32,605 bases of DNA. It comes from an uncultured Fimbriimonas sp. GTDB taxonomy: Bacteria; Armatimonadota; Fimbriimonadia; Fimbriimonadales; Fimbriimonadaceae. The position numbers and the translations under genes were made by a program. This document shows positions 8,903 through 16,397 of the stretch, one piece after another. Each line of letters opens with the position of its first letter. Positions within the stretch are counted from its first letter, which is position 1. Location of the stretch: positions 1 through 32,605 of the forward strand of contig CAMFIS010000018.1 in NCBI GenBank assembly GCA_945952345.1, in the 5' to 3' direction. Under the pieces are notes generated by a model. The model saw only the letters and a list, made by a program, of their open reading frames with translations, ran no database searches and was not told where the DNA came from.

Positions 8903-8908
8903 TAGTGT
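8903..8908 (+). promoter_or_regulatory. -10 box TAGTGT, probable leaderless start
   Basis: TAGTGT ends 6 nt before ATG 8915. Transcription would begin at or next to the start codon, and no Shine-Dalgarno sequence is present. Confidence 0.4.
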
Positions 8909-8914
8909 AGTGTA

Positions 8915-9958
8915 ATGGAATACCCGGACTCGGTCATGAAGATTCAACACGTGCTTGCGCTTTCGTCACTTTCGCTCACGGCCACGGCTGGCCTGTATCA
9001 GGGCGGCACCGATAAGAAGGCCGAAGAGGTCTACAAGAACATCAAAGTGATGAAGGGCATGCCCGCCAGTGAGGTGCTGCCATCGATGAAGTTCATGTGC
9101 TCATCGCTCAAGGTGGACTGCGAATTCTGCCACAAGGAAGACGATTTTGCCGATGACAGCGTGCGGGCGAAAGAAGCGGCTCGGCACATGATCGAGATGC
9201 AGAAGGACATCAACACCAAGAATTTTAATGGCCGAACACAGGTGACGTGTAACACGTGCCACAACGGCAGCCCGAACCCGCGCGGAGTTCCGGCGATGGA
9301 AGGCATATCGCGACGGACGATTAATCGAAACGCGAAAGCGGTGGCGGTTGCGGACGTAGTGAAGCAATTTGCTTCGTCCTCGGGCGAGCTGAAGACGGTG
9401 ACGTTTGAAGGAACTGTGACGGGCATGAACCCGACGGCGACGAAGTTTAAGTTCACGCAAGGCGAGCCCAATAAGTTCGTGGTGGACACTACGGATCGCA
9501 AGTTCGGATTCGACGGTACGGAGACGTGGATGACGGCGGGCGGAAACTCGTTCCCGCTTCCGGCCGAGCAGGCCACCGAAGTTCAGAAGTTCGCTCGATT
9601 CTTCCGTGGCGCTCACGCCTTCGACTACCTTGGCGACTTGCGGTTTGCGGGAACGGACAAGGTCGACGGCAAAGACGTGAACGTTCTGCGTGCTGGCGCC
9701 CAGGGAGCAAAGGTAACGACCGACCTGTACTTCGACGCGACTTCCGGATTGCTCGTGCGAATGGTGACTTACACGTCGACTCCGTTAGGGCCAAATCCCG
9801 AGTTTGCCGACTTCACCGATTACCGAAAGGTTGGCGGCGCGATGGTGCCGTTCAAGATCAAGCGGACGGGTGGTAAGGAGCCGATCGTGTTTGCGATGGA
9901 TACGGCCACGGCGAACCCCGTTTTGCCGGCGACGTTCTTCTCGTTGAAGAAGGAATAG
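8915..9958 (+). CDS. Di-haem photosynthetic reaction-centre cytochrome c-like protein
   Basis: The product has 347 residues from ATG 8915, or 340 from ATG 8936 (MKIQHVLALSSLSLTATAG), which gives a more classical signal peptide. The -10 box at 8903 fits 8915. Two haem motifs, CEFCH and CNTCH, lie in the first 120 residues. The context (NIKVMKGMPASEVLPSMKFMCSSLKVDCEFCH...NFNGRTQVTCNTCHNG) matches the PRC-cytochrome-like family widespread in Acidobacteria, whose members are mostly non-photosynthetic. The remaining 200 residues look like a beta-rich LolA/outer-membrane lipoprotein-sorting-like fold (KFGFDGTETWM, DLYFDATSGLLVRM, DFTDYRKVGGAMVPFKIKR). A secreted electron-transfer or redox-sensing role is plausible. 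No reaction-centre genes are present, so photosynthesis should not be inferred. Confidence 0.85.
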   Translation: MEYPDSVMKIQHVLALSSLSLTATAGLYQGGTDKKAEEVYKNIKVMKGMPASEVLPSMKFMCSSLKVDCEFCHKEDDFADDSVRAKEAARHMIEMQKDINTKNFNGRTQVTCNTCHNGSPNPRGVPAMEGISRRTINRNAKAVAVADVVKQFASSSGELKTVTFEGTVTGMNPTATKFKFTQGEPNKFVVDTTDRKFGFDGTETWMTAGGNSFPLPAEQATEVQKFARFFRGAHAFDYLGDLRFAGTDKVDGKDVNVLRAGAQGAKVTTDLYFDATSGLLVRMVTYTSTPLGPNPEFADFTDYRKVGGAMVPFKIKRTGGKEPIVFAMDTATANPVLPATFFSLKKE

Positions 9959-9968
9959 GTTTTTAGAT

Positions 9969-10051
9969 GCCTCGACCCGGAAGGAGCTTGCTCCTGAAGA
10001 GTCGAGGCTGTTGCCTGCATCCTCAACGCCTCGCGGAACTCGTGGTTGAGG
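9969..10051. repeat. Composite inverted repeats between convergent genes
   Basis: Outer arms GCCTCGAC (9969-9976)/GTCGAGGC (10001-10008) enclose AGGAGC-TT-GCTCCT (9982-9995). A second stem CCTCAAC (10021-10027)/GTTGAGG (10045-10051) follows. The region separates two convergent genes, so it may end transcription in both directions. It lacks a clear T tract and could equally be a REP-like element. Confidence 0.6.
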
Positions 10052-10061
10052 CATCCTTGGT

Positions 10062-10484
10062 TCAATGGGGCAGAGGCTCGAGGTCAGGTTCGACGAATCC
10101 GTGCCTGGCTTCGAGGCTCATGATGAGGTCGCGCGAGTAGTAACGCAGCAGTATCGTCTTGTCCTGGAATGCCTCAACGACTGCGTTGACCTTTTTTTGT
10201 CTTGTGTCTTCTTCTGAGATCGTTTTGAGCTCAGCTCGGACGACTGCGATCCATGCGACGGTGAGCGTTTCATGGTACCCGCGGGTGGGAGTGTCGACCA
10301 CGCCTTGGGCGGTGTTGAGCCGCTTGATGTGCGTTCGGATGTAGTCGAGGGCTTGATCGCCATGGTTGAGGACGGCGAGGGCAGCCATGGCTAAATGGGC
10401 GCTGTGAGTCCACTCCTCGTGCGCCAGGGTTTGATTTTCGAAGCGAGTGAGTAGGTCGTCGATCTCGAACTCGGTGGAATACAT
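10062..10484 (-). CDS. Conserved hypothetical protein with EEWTHSAHL motif
   Basis: I place the start at ATG 10484 (MYSTEFEIDDLL...), giving 140 residues. The open frame extends to 10574, but AGGA lies just upstream of 10484 and the extra residues run through the divergent promoter region. The protein is helical and soluble. Its segment ENQTLAHEEWTHSAHLAMA carries two closely spaced His in a pattern seen in a widespread uncharacterised bacterial family. The His and Glu residues might bind a metal, but that is conjecture. Downstream segments include GYHETLTVAWI and LLRYYSRDLIMS. The gene diverges from the small gene at 10566 and converges on the cytochrome gene. No function is assigned. Confidence 0.75.
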   Translation of the reverse strand: MYSTEFEIDDLLTRFENQTLAHEEWTHSAHLAMAALAVLNHGDQALDYIRTHIKRLNTAQGVVDTPTRGYHETLTVAWIAVVRAELKTISEEDTRQKKVNAVVEAFQDKTILLRYYSRDLIMSLEARHGFVEPDLEPLPH

Positions 10485-10551
10485 TGGTCCTGATCTAAGG
10501 TTACCGAAGTCAACTATTTCGATTGTTTCCCCACTGGCGGCTGAAGGGGAG

Positions 10552-10557
10552 TAGAGT
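10552..10557 (+). promoter_or_regulatory. -10 box TAGAGT, probable leaderless start
   Basis: TAGAGT ends 8 nt before ATG 10566, with no Shine-Dalgarno between. It lies in the divergent intergenic region. Confidence 0.35.
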
Positions 10558-10565
10558 GGCCTTGT

Positions 10566-10769
10566 ATGGCACAAGATACTAGGCTATCCATAGGAACGGT
10601 TCTCGAAGAGAAATCGACCGGTCGAGAGCTCGAAATCACCGAGGTGACCGGCTGCACGGTGGCGGCTTACGGTTCCTTTATGTATAAGGTGAACCCGAGC
10701 AATCCGCCGCTTGTTTACTCGAGCGAGATCGGCGGGTCGCCGATGCATAAGTTCAAGATCCTTCGCTAA
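10566..10769 (+). CDS. Small hypothetical protein (67 aa)
   Basis: This is a short soluble protein with alternating charged and beta-prone segments (VLEEKSTGRELEITEVTGC, AAYGSFMYKVNPSNPP). It has no signal peptide or membrane segment. The composition is protein-like, and a -10 box 8 nt upstream supports expression. It may form a small beta-barrel, but I recognise no family. It is transcribed divergently from the EEWTHSAHL gene and precedes a PH-like membrane protein gene by about 100 nt. Confidence 0.6.
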   Translation: MAQDTRLSIGTVLEEKSTGRELEITEVTGCTVAAYGSFMYKVNPSNPPLVYSSEIGGSPMHKFKILR

Positions 10770-10867
10770 TCGGCGAGAATGGGTCCCCTGGGTCCTGCCT
10801 TTGGCCAGAGTCGACGCAGGGTTCCAGCCACGGCTTTATTTTGTTTTTGAGTTAAGATGGAGAAAGC

Positions 10868-11353
10868 GTGAGGTCATTTCGGTTTTACGGGACGCGGGGA
10901 CGGATGGCGGCGATTGGTAGCGCCGTCGTTTACCTTCTTGGCGGCATTTTATGGCTTCCGGTCGAATCCAAGAACGTGGTCGGTGCATGTCTTCACACCT
11001 TCATGCTCGCCCTATTTGTGCTCTTCGCGACCAGTGAGATTCGCAAAATGATCGTATGCCGACACCGGCGGTTCGAGATCGAGGATGGTGACATTCGGTA
11101 TTTCGATCGACTCGAGAAGCCGATGATCGTGCGGCCGCTTTCTTCGATCGTGGGCCTGAAATATCGCACCTACTTTGGTCGCAAGACCGAGTACACCATT
11201 GCCTTCCACGGTCCTTTTTCAGTGGAATTTGGCTGGGCGATCGAGGGGCGAGAGGAGTTGATTCGATTGCTCGAGGAAGGCTCGGGGCAGAAGTTTGCGT
11301 ATCTGCATGGCGAAGAGCCTTGGAAGAATCCTCGCGATGTGTTGAGGGGTTAA
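10868..11353 (+). CDS. Two-helix membrane protein with PH-like C-terminal domain
   Basis: The 161-residue protein starts at GTG 10868, preceded by GGAG at 10859-10862. A short basic N-terminus (RSFRFYGTRGR) is followed by two membrane helices (about residues 13-32 and 40-56). A cytoplasmic domain of about 100 residues follows (RRFEIEDGDIRYFDRLEKPMIV, LSSIVGLKYR, TYFGRKTEYTIAF). This pattern resembles bacterial PH-like membrane proteins, in which a two-helix anchor precedes a beta-sandwich and C-terminal helix (GREELIRLLEEG). Its role is unknown. The 5' end overlaps no other gene, and a 277-nt noncoding gap follows. Confidence 0.7.
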   Translation: MRSFRFYGTRGRMAAIGSAVVYLLGGILWLPVESKNVVGACLHTFMLALFVLFATSEIRKMIVCRHRRFEIEDGDIRYFDRLEKPMIVRPLSSIVGLKYRTYFGRKTEYTIAFHGPFSVEFGWAIEGREELIRLLEEGSGQKFAYLHGEEPWKNPRDVLRG

Positions 11354-11616
11354 TTCTCCCAGTCTCTCTTCGCCATTATTGTGAGCCGACTCTTGAACCG
11401 CTTGGGTGAAAACCACCCCCTCCGTCGCCCCGATCATCGACAGCGAAGTTTGAGGAATGATCGGCGCGCCACCTCCCCCAAGGGCGGAGCGTGGTTAGTC
11501 GGAACGCCGATATGCTTAAGTGATTGGCAAGGCTCTCCCCGAGGAGAAGGGGCTTTGCGCCCTCCATACATATTTCTGATCCCTGTTCTAGGCTCATTGC
11601 TCGCGGGCCAGCCAGA

Positions 11617-11622
11617 TATAAT
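11617..11622 (+). promoter_or_regulatory. Consensus -10 box TATAAT, probable leaderless start
   Basis: A perfect TATAAT ends 8 nt before ATG 11631. The transcript would start at or within 1-2 nt of the start codon, and no Shine-Dalgarno is present. No strong -35 hexamer is seen. Confidence 0.6.
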
Positions 11623-11630
11623 TCGGCTAG

Positions 11631-14387
11631 ATGCTCCCCCTCACTTTCGTACTCGCCGGAACGACGTTGACCGGCTTCGCTCCGCCGAGGGCGTGGATTG
11701 CGGGTTGGGGTGGTGCGCCTGATCTTCCCTTCGCCGCCGACTTCCTTGGCACAGGACGCTCGCAGTTCGTCGCGTTCGATCCTCGCGGGGAAGGGAGCGT
11801 CTTCATCCTTCCGACGGCAGACGGATTCAAGCCGAGCGATGGCATCCAGATTTCGGCGAACTTCGGTAAGAACTGCCAAGCGGTGGTGATTGGTTCTCTG
11901 AAGGAAGGAGATAGCCCGATGGTGGTTGGGTTGTTCGACGGCAACAATGTGCGGTTGGCGAAGAAAGGCGCGGACTTCCCGCTGACCAACACCGACCATT
12001 GGGTGGACCTGCCGAAGAAGGTTGGCAATCCGGTGATGGCGATGGCCGATGGCAAGGTGTTCGTGTTCTCGTCGAGCTCGGGCGAAGGATTCTCCATCGA
12101 CCCTTCGACGAAGAAAGCTACTGAGGTTCGACTTCCGGGAGGCGTGGTCTGGCTGGGGGATTCAGGTTCGGATTTGGTGGGGCAGGATGCAAAAGGCGAG
12201 GTGTTCTGGATCGACCGGTCGACTCTTCAGAAGAAAGGATCGCTGGGTAAAGAGTCTCCGGGATCGCGACCAGCGGCGATGAAGGATTTGGTCGTCTTTG
12301 GCGATACCGCTTGGACGCCGGGGAAGACGATTAAGTTGGATGACGATGGGCATCCGAAGGTGGACGTCTTGCGCGCGGTGGGGCGAAGCGGCAAGTTTGG
12401 CCGACCAATTGTGTACGAGAGTCGACGCGGTTCGGAGGTCGGCACCGGGAGCCTGACGGAACTCCGGCGGGGCATCATCGAGGAAGACAAGACGCTCGCC
12501 GAGGATGATCCCGAATCGGACTCCTACAACCGCTGCAGCGCGGACGACGGCTTGCTGGATGGGTGGAAGAGGTTCGGCTATCGCGGAATCGACTTTCCCA
12601 AACTCGGCTGCAAGGTTGGCCACGCCGACGTGGTGTGCCTCATCTCGCGATTCGACGGAGTGAAACCCGAGACCATCGACGCCGGGATGAAGCGCATCAC
12701 CGAGTTCTACTCAGGGCTCAAGGTTAAGAACCAAGACGGGACGACGGGCATCAACTTTCATCCCATCCTCCTCGATCCTATTACTGGCGACATGACCGGC
12801 CACGCGTGGTGGAACAACCGGGCACGATTGCTGCCCGAGAAGTGGCGCGGAATGGTGCACTGGATGCAGGTGACGCCCGGTGGTGGGGGCCAATCGAACG
12901 AGTTGGCTGACGGCGGGACGTGCGGCGAGAACGCGCTGTGGGCGGTGTTCGTTCACGAGTTTGGGCATCAGCTTGGGCTTAACCACGAGGGCTTTTCGCC
13001 AGGCTACGCATCGCCGTTCTATACAAGTTTGATGAACTATACCTATAGCTATCGTTTTGAAGATACGATCGATAAGGTGCACTATAGCGACGGGCAATTT
13101 GCCGCGCTCAAGCTCCACGAGAACGACCTCGACGAGACGCTGCCCTTCCCCTACGAGCAGGTGAAGTTCCTGGAGAAAGGTCCCTACCATTTCCCTGTGA
13201 GAGCGAATGGGGCGACGACATTAGTCGATTGGAATCGGAACGGAGTGTGGGGCGAGAAGCACGTGAAGGCGAGCATCACCTATGCCTATTCTATCGGCGG
13301 CGGAACGCGGGACGACTTGGGCCATACGCACACAAAGACCGCGCCGTGGCTGTTCGAGAACAAAGGCAAGGCGTACTTGCTGTACGGCATCAATGACCTC
13401 CCTGCGGACAAAGCGGTCGATCCATCGCTCTCGCCAGACCGGCCCGGTCGGCTGGTGATCCGCATGATGGATCAGAGAAAGAAGTGGGAGCCGGAGACGA
13501 TCGTGGATTCAGGCGGCTTGACGGGCGATCCGGTCGCGACGACCCACGACGGCCGAATTCTCTGCGCGTACCAAACCCTGAATGGCGTGGCGGTTCGTTG
13601 GATTACGATGGGGCGAGACGGATACCAAATGTCGAGTCCATTGATTCTCGAAAAGGACCGTTCGCTGGTGCCGAGTGTGGGTTCATTTGGCGGTCGGGCA
13701 TATGTGTTCTTCCAGAATCCGGCGGATGGAAAGCTGACGTATCGCATCTTCGAAAAAGGCGCTTGGCAGAAGGACGCCAAGGTTTTCAGCTTCCCCAGCA
13801 CCGATCCGGTCGGAACCTGTCTCGACACCAAGAAGGGTGAGATGATCATGGCTTTGGGCCAGGATCAGGACAAGGGTAGGGCTTTCCGTTGGCAGTATCG
13901 GCGGTTCAAGGCGGAGGCGGACGGAACTTTGACTCAGACGTTCGGTCCGAGCTGGGTGGATGGCGAAGGCGGTGCCACGCGGGGCAATACTCGCCTGACT
14001 GCTCTTTTCGATACCAGCAAAGACGGCGGTCCGAATGGGCGCGTGATTATCATCGGGCGGGGGTTGGTCAGCGACAAATCGCCGTGGGCTTGCTGCTATC
14101 AGGCGCATGAGATTGCCGATCCAAAGTTCAATGGCGGTTGGTTGGTGAAGAGGTACTACGACGAGTGGACGCAGAGCCGCTCGGCTCCGGCGGCGATGTG
14201 GTTCGACGGGGACATGCTCTATGCGTATCGATGGGTGGATGGTGGTCAGGGCGACTCGGACAACATTCTGCACGTGGCGTATCGGGGCTCGGGTCTGCAG
14301 CGGGCGGTGCTGACGGACTTCGACGACTTGACGTACATTCGGAGCTTCGGGTTGGCGAACAGCATTCCGGTGCTGGGTCGGGAATAG
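11631..14387 (+). CDS. Secreted metzincin-type zinc metalloprotease
   Basis: The 918-residue protein has a signal peptide (MLPLTFVLAGTTLTGFA). Its zinc-binding metzincin motif HEFGHQLGLNH spans residues 442-452: His442, His446 and His452 as ligands and Glu443 as catalytic base. The Met-turn is probably Met468 in SLMNYTYSY, about 16 residues later. The first 300 residues look like a beta-propeller or FG-GAP-like repeat region (DFLGTGRSQFVAFDPRGEG...). An ADDGLLDGWKRFGYRGID segment precedes the catalytic domain, and a further beta-rich propeller-like region of about 350 residues follows it. It is therefore a multidomain extracellular protease. Cys residues near the active site (GGTCGEN) may be structural. 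Transcription probably starts at the ATG. The exact metzincin subfamily is not clear. Confidence 0.88.
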   Translation: MLPLTFVLAGTTLTGFAPPRAWIAGWGGAPDLPFAADFLGTGRSQFVAFDPRGEGSVFILPTADGFKPSDGIQISANFGKNCQAVVIGSLKEGDSPMVVGLFDGNNVRLAKKGADFPLTNTDHWVDLPKKVGNPVMAMADGKVFVFSSSSGEGFSIDPSTKKATEVRLPGGVVWLGDSGSDLVGQDAKGEVFWIDRSTLQKKGSLGKESPGSRPAAMKDLVVFGDTAWTPGKTIKLDDDGHPKVDVLRAVGRSGKFGRPIVYESRRGSEVGTGSLTELRRGIIEEDKTLAEDDPESDSYNRCSADDGLLDGWKRFGYRGIDFPKLGCKVGHADVVCLISRFDGVKPETIDAGMKRITEFYSGLKVKNQDGTTGINFHPILLDPITGDMTGHAWWNNRARLLPEKWRGMVHWMQVTPGGGGQSNELADGGTCGENALWAVFVHEFGHQLGLNHEGFSPGYASPFYTSLMNYTYSYRFEDTIDKVHYSDGQFAALKLHENDLDETLPFPYEQVKFLEKGPYHFPVRANGATTLVDWNRNGVWGEKHVKASITYAYSIGGGTRDDLGHTHTKTAPWLFENKGKAYLLYGINDLPADKAVDPSLSPDRPGRLVIRMMDQRKKWEPETIVDSGGLTGDPVATTHDGRILCAYQTLNGVAVRWITMGRDGYQMSSPLILEKDRSLVPSVGSFGGRAYVFFQNPADGKLTYRIFEKGAWQKDAKVFSFPSTDPVGTCLDTKKGEMIMALGQDQDKGRAFRWQYRRFKAEADGTLTQTFGPSWVDGEGGATRGNTRLTALFDTSKDGGPNGRVIIIGRGLVSDKSPWACCYQAHEIADPKFNGGWLVKRYYDEWTQSRSAPAAMWFDGDMLYAYRWVDGGQGDSDNILHVAYRGSGLQRAVLTDFDDLTYIRSFGLANSIPVLGRE

Positions 14388-14399
14388 AGATACTTCGGT

Positions 14400-14405
14400 T
14401 ACACT
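14400..14405 (+). promoter_or_regulatory. -10 box TACACT, probable leaderless start
   Basis: TACACT ends 6 nt before ATG 14412, with no Shine-Dalgarno. It lies just after the stop codon of the protease gene. Confidence 0.4.
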
Positions 14406-14411
14406 AGATAC

Positions 14412-14594
14412 ATGCAACTAACGGCAGTCTTCAGGCAAGAAGGAACTTTAATGACGTCGTTCTGTCCGGAGCTTGACGTCGCTAGCCAAGGGGCGACGTT
14501 TGAAGACGCCAAAGCGAATCTGACCGAGGCGGTTGAATTACTTCTCGAAGTCGCATCTGATGAGGAGATTCGTCGTCGACACTCGACCAACTGA
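14412..14594 (+). CDS. Solitary HicB-like protein
   Basis: The 60-residue protein (MQLTAVFRQEGTLMTSFCPELDVASQGATFEDAKANLTEAVELLLE split here only by description) has the beta-beta-alpha pattern of the HicB partial RNase H-like fold: a beta-strand pair, the FCPELDVASQG segment and the helix FEDAKANLTEAVELLL. It lacks the C-terminal DNA-binding domain of full-length HicB antitoxins, as do many short HicB proteins. No HicA toxin (a short double-stranded-RNA-binding-fold protein with a catalytic His) is visible on either side, so it is an orphan in this window. It may be a lone antitoxin remnant or an independent small regulator. It has its own -10 box 6 nt before the ATG. Confidence 0.75.
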   Translation: MQLTAVFRQEGTLMTSFCPELDVASQGATFEDAKANLTEAVELLLEVASDEEIRRRHSTN

Positions 14595-14629
14595 ATATCA
14601 CTTTTGAAAGACATATTTACGCCTTCGGC

Positions 14630-14740
14630 CGGGTCGCTTCGCTCCTCGGACTTCTTCAATTTCGAGCTATCCAGTGGTCTCCGCTCGTTCCTCGCTACGA
14701 TACCCTGGCTACTAGCTGTGACCCTCCGGGTCAGGGTGTG
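14630..14740. repeat. Intergenic palindrome cluster
   Basis: This noncoding stretch contains short GC palindromes such as GTCGCTTCGCTC and the hairpin GACCC-TCC-GGGTC (14720-14732). The latter overlaps the outer arms ACCCTG (14702-14707)/CAGGGT (14732-14737). The 13-mer GCTCGTTCCTCGC at 14683-14695 also occurs at 5770-5782, so these intergenic segments share repeat-derived sequence. Confidence 0.45.
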
Positions 14741-14782
14741 CAGAATATCTCACTGAGCATTAAGCACTTCCAAAAAAGTTGA

Positions 14783-14788
14783 TACAAT
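14783..14788 (+). promoter_or_regulatory. -10 box TACAAT, probable leaderless start
   Basis: TACAAT ends 6 nt before ATG 14795. A weak -35-like TTAAGC lies 17 nt upstream (14760-14765). No Shine-Dalgarno is present. Confidence 0.5.
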
Positions 14789-14794
14789 TCGCTC

Positions 14795-15238
14795 ATGCAT
14801 CCGGAGCCGGCGGAATATTTAGAGTTCATTGCGTGCTACTCGCCCGAGGTTCAGGCTCTGCATCGTGCCGCCCGGCAGCGGTTGCTCGACTATCTTCCTC
14901 CCGTGGTGGAGATTATCTACGATGCTACGCAGGCGGTGACGATTGGGTTTAGCTTTACCGAGAAGACGAGGGATCACTTCATTCATTTGCCGATGTACGG
15001 CAAGGGGATCAACCTGGGGTTTAACCACGGGGCGAAGCTGCTCGATCCTGAGAAGAGGCTAATCGGCGAAGGGAGCCAGGTTCGGCATCTGAAGCTGCGG
15101 GACGTGTCGGTATTGGATGATCCATATGTGCTGGATCTCATCGAGCAGTCGATGGCGATCGCGCCTCGGCCGGATGGCGAGGTCGTTCCGCAGACGATCA
15201 TTAAAGTGATGGCCGGAGAGAAGCGGCGGCCTGGCTAA
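14795..15238 (+). CDS. DUF1801-like protein
   Basis: The 147-residue soluble protein begins with a helical segment (EPAEYLEFIACYSPEVQALHRAARQ) that leads into LLDYLPPVVEIIYDATQAVTIGFSF. The core DHFIHLPMYGKGINLGFNHG, GEGSQVRHLKL and the closing helix fit the DUF1801 (YdhG-like) fold. Such proteins contain the alpha-beta pattern of the frataxin-like superfamily, and their biochemical role is unsettled. The gene is isolated, has its own -10 box, and is followed by a double-hairpin repeat. The family call rests on general pattern rather than a catalytic motif. Confidence 0.75.
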   Translation: MHPEPAEYLEFIACYSPEVQALHRAARQRLLDYLPPVVEIIYDATQAVTIGFSFTEKTRDHFIHLPMYGKGINLGFNHGAKLLDPEKRLIGEGSQVRHLKLRDVSVLDDPYVLDLIEQSMAIAPRPDGEVVPQTIIKVMAGEKRRPG

Positions 15239-15240
15239 CT

Positions 15241-15297
15241 TGGGGGCATGGGCATCTTGCCCGTGATTTTTACAAGGGCAGGACGCCCTTGCCCCCA
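15241..15297. repeat. REP-like cloverleaf palindrome
   Basis: The outer arms TGGGGGCA (15241-15248) and TGCCCCCA (15290-15297) enclose two hairpins: GGGCA-TCT-TGCCC (15250-15262) and AAGGGC-AGGAC-GCCCTT (15274-15290, sharing one base with the outer arm). The three-way structure has the architecture of a REP/BIME-type mobile intergenic repeat. It lies 3 nt after the DUF1801-like stop codon and between two convergent genes. Confidence 0.75.
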
Positions 15298-15339
15298 GAT
15301 TATGTCAACCGAATAAGTCGTTGACAGTGAGACAACAAA

Positions 15340-15367
15340 CTGAATCCTGAAGCCTGAAAGCTGAAGC
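15340..15367. repeat. Heptanucleotide tandem repeat CTGAAnn x4
   Basis: CTGAATC, CTGAAGC, CTGAAAG and CTGAAGC follow each other without gaps and end exactly at the lipA stop codon (15368-15370, reverse strand). A related pair of CTGAAAC units lies at 21439-21453. Confidence 0.7.
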
Positions 15368-16312
15368 CTAAACCGCCGCGTGCTGCTCGGCTTGGTCTTC
15401 AAGATCCTTGATGTACTTCGCTCGTTCGAACTCGTCCAGCTGGCTCAGGCGATCGCCCATGACCTTCTTGCTGAACTCGACGGCGTTGTACGAGCTGCGC
15501 ACGAACGGGCCGCTCGCCACGAAGGCGAATCCCATCTCGGAGCCGATGACCTCGTACTCCTTGAACACATGCGGGTGGATGTACTCGACCACGGGCAGGT
15601 GGCGCATCGTCGGGCGCAGGTATTGGCCAATCGTAACGGCGTCGACCCCCGCATCGCGCAGGTCCTGAAGCGTCTCGATGATCTCCTCGCGAGTCTCACC
15701 GAGGCCGAGCATGATGCCCGATTTGGTGTAGATCGATGGGTGGATTTCCTTCACCATCTTCAGAACCGAAAGCGTTCGGTTGTACTTGGCCTGAGGGCGC
15801 ACCAGAGTGTGGAGCCGCTCGACGGTTTCGATGTTGTGGTTAAAGATTTCCGGCTTGGCGTCGCACACGGTTTGGACGCAGTCGCGGTTGCCCTTGAAGT
15901 CGGGGGTGAGGACCTCGACGATGCAGAGCGGGTTCTGCTTGTGAAGCTCTTGGATCGTGAGGCCGAACTGGCCAGCGCCTTGGTCGGGCAGGTCGTCTCG
16001 GGCGACGCTGGTAACCACGATGTGCTTGAGGCCGAGGTCGGCGGCGACTTTGGCCACGTCGGACGGCTCGTGAGGATTGACGGTCAGACCTCGTCCAACC
16101 TTTATGGCGCAGAAGCCGCACGAGCGAGTGCAGGTGTCGCCGAGGATCATAAAGGTTGCGGTTTTCTTGCTCCAGCACTCGGGCAGGTTGGGGCATCGGG
16201 CCGACTCGCACACGGTGTGCAGGTTCTTCGAGCGCATCATCTGCTCGACCTGCTTGATCGTGTCGGGGCGAGGCACTCGGATGGTCAGCCACTCCGGCAA
16301 CCGTTGGTTCAT
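15368..16312 (-). CDS. lipA: Lipoyl synthase
   Basis: This radical SAM enzyme inserts two sulfurs into protein-bound octanoyl groups to make lipoyl cofactors for 2-oxoacid dehydrogenases and the glycine cleavage system. The 314-residue product has normal family length. It shows both cluster motifs: the auxiliary cluster Cys35/Cys40/Cys46 (CESARCPNLPEC) and the radical SAM Cys61/Cys65/Cys68 (CTRSCGFC). It also has the C-terminal RSSYNA segment, whose Ser ligates the auxiliary cluster. Other conserved stretches are VTSVARDDLPDQGA, FNHNIETVERL and KSGIMLGLGET. No lipB lies nearby. A TAGAAT -10 box 6 nt before the ATG suggests an independent leaderless transcript. Confidence 0.98.
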   Translation of the reverse strand: MNQRLPEWLTIRVPRPDTIKQVEQMMRSKNLHTVCESARCPNLPECWSKKTATFMILGDTCTRSCGFCAIKVGRGLTVNPHEPSDVAKVAADLGLKHIVVTSVARDDLPDQGAGQFGLTIQELHKQNPLCIVEVLTPDFKGNRDCVQTVCDAKPEIFNHNIETVERLHTLVRPQAKYNRTLSVLKMVKEIHPSIYTKSGIMLGLGETREEIIETLQDLRDAGVDAVTIGQYLRPTMRHLPVVEYIHPHVFKEYEVIGSEMGFAFVASGPFVRSSYNAVEFSKKVMGDRLSQLDEFERAKYIKDLEDQAEQHAAV

Positions 16313-16318
16313 ACCTAG

Positions 16319-16324
16319 ATTCTA
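16319..16324 (-). promoter_or_regulatory. -10 box TAGAAT of lipA, probable leaderless start
   Basis: On the reverse strand TAGAAT ends 6 nt before the lipA ATG (16312), with no Shine-Dalgarno sequence between. Confidence 0.5.
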
Positions 16325-16397
16325 CTCCGTGGGGTGTCGGACGGTTGGCGTCCCGCCTGCCATTTAGCTCTAACTGGTATTACATAGCAGGCAGATT

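Noticed and set aside
8915-9958. Evidence for phototrophy
   Set aside because: The PRC-cytochrome-like family is common in non-phototrophs, and no reaction-centre or pigment genes are present.
11381-11722. 113-residue forward ORF before the protease
   Set aside because: It overlaps the signal-peptide region of the metzincin in another frame, is Arg/Pro-rich, and crosses the TATAAT promoter.
15241-15297. Possible CRISPR repeat or riboswitch
   Set aside because: There are no regularly spaced repeats, and the element lies downstream of a stop codon between convergent genes, so a REP-like palindrome explains it better.
15380-16318. 312-residue forward ORF opposite lipA
   Set aside because: The reverse strand encodes LipA with all its cluster Cys motifs; the forward product has no recognisable features.
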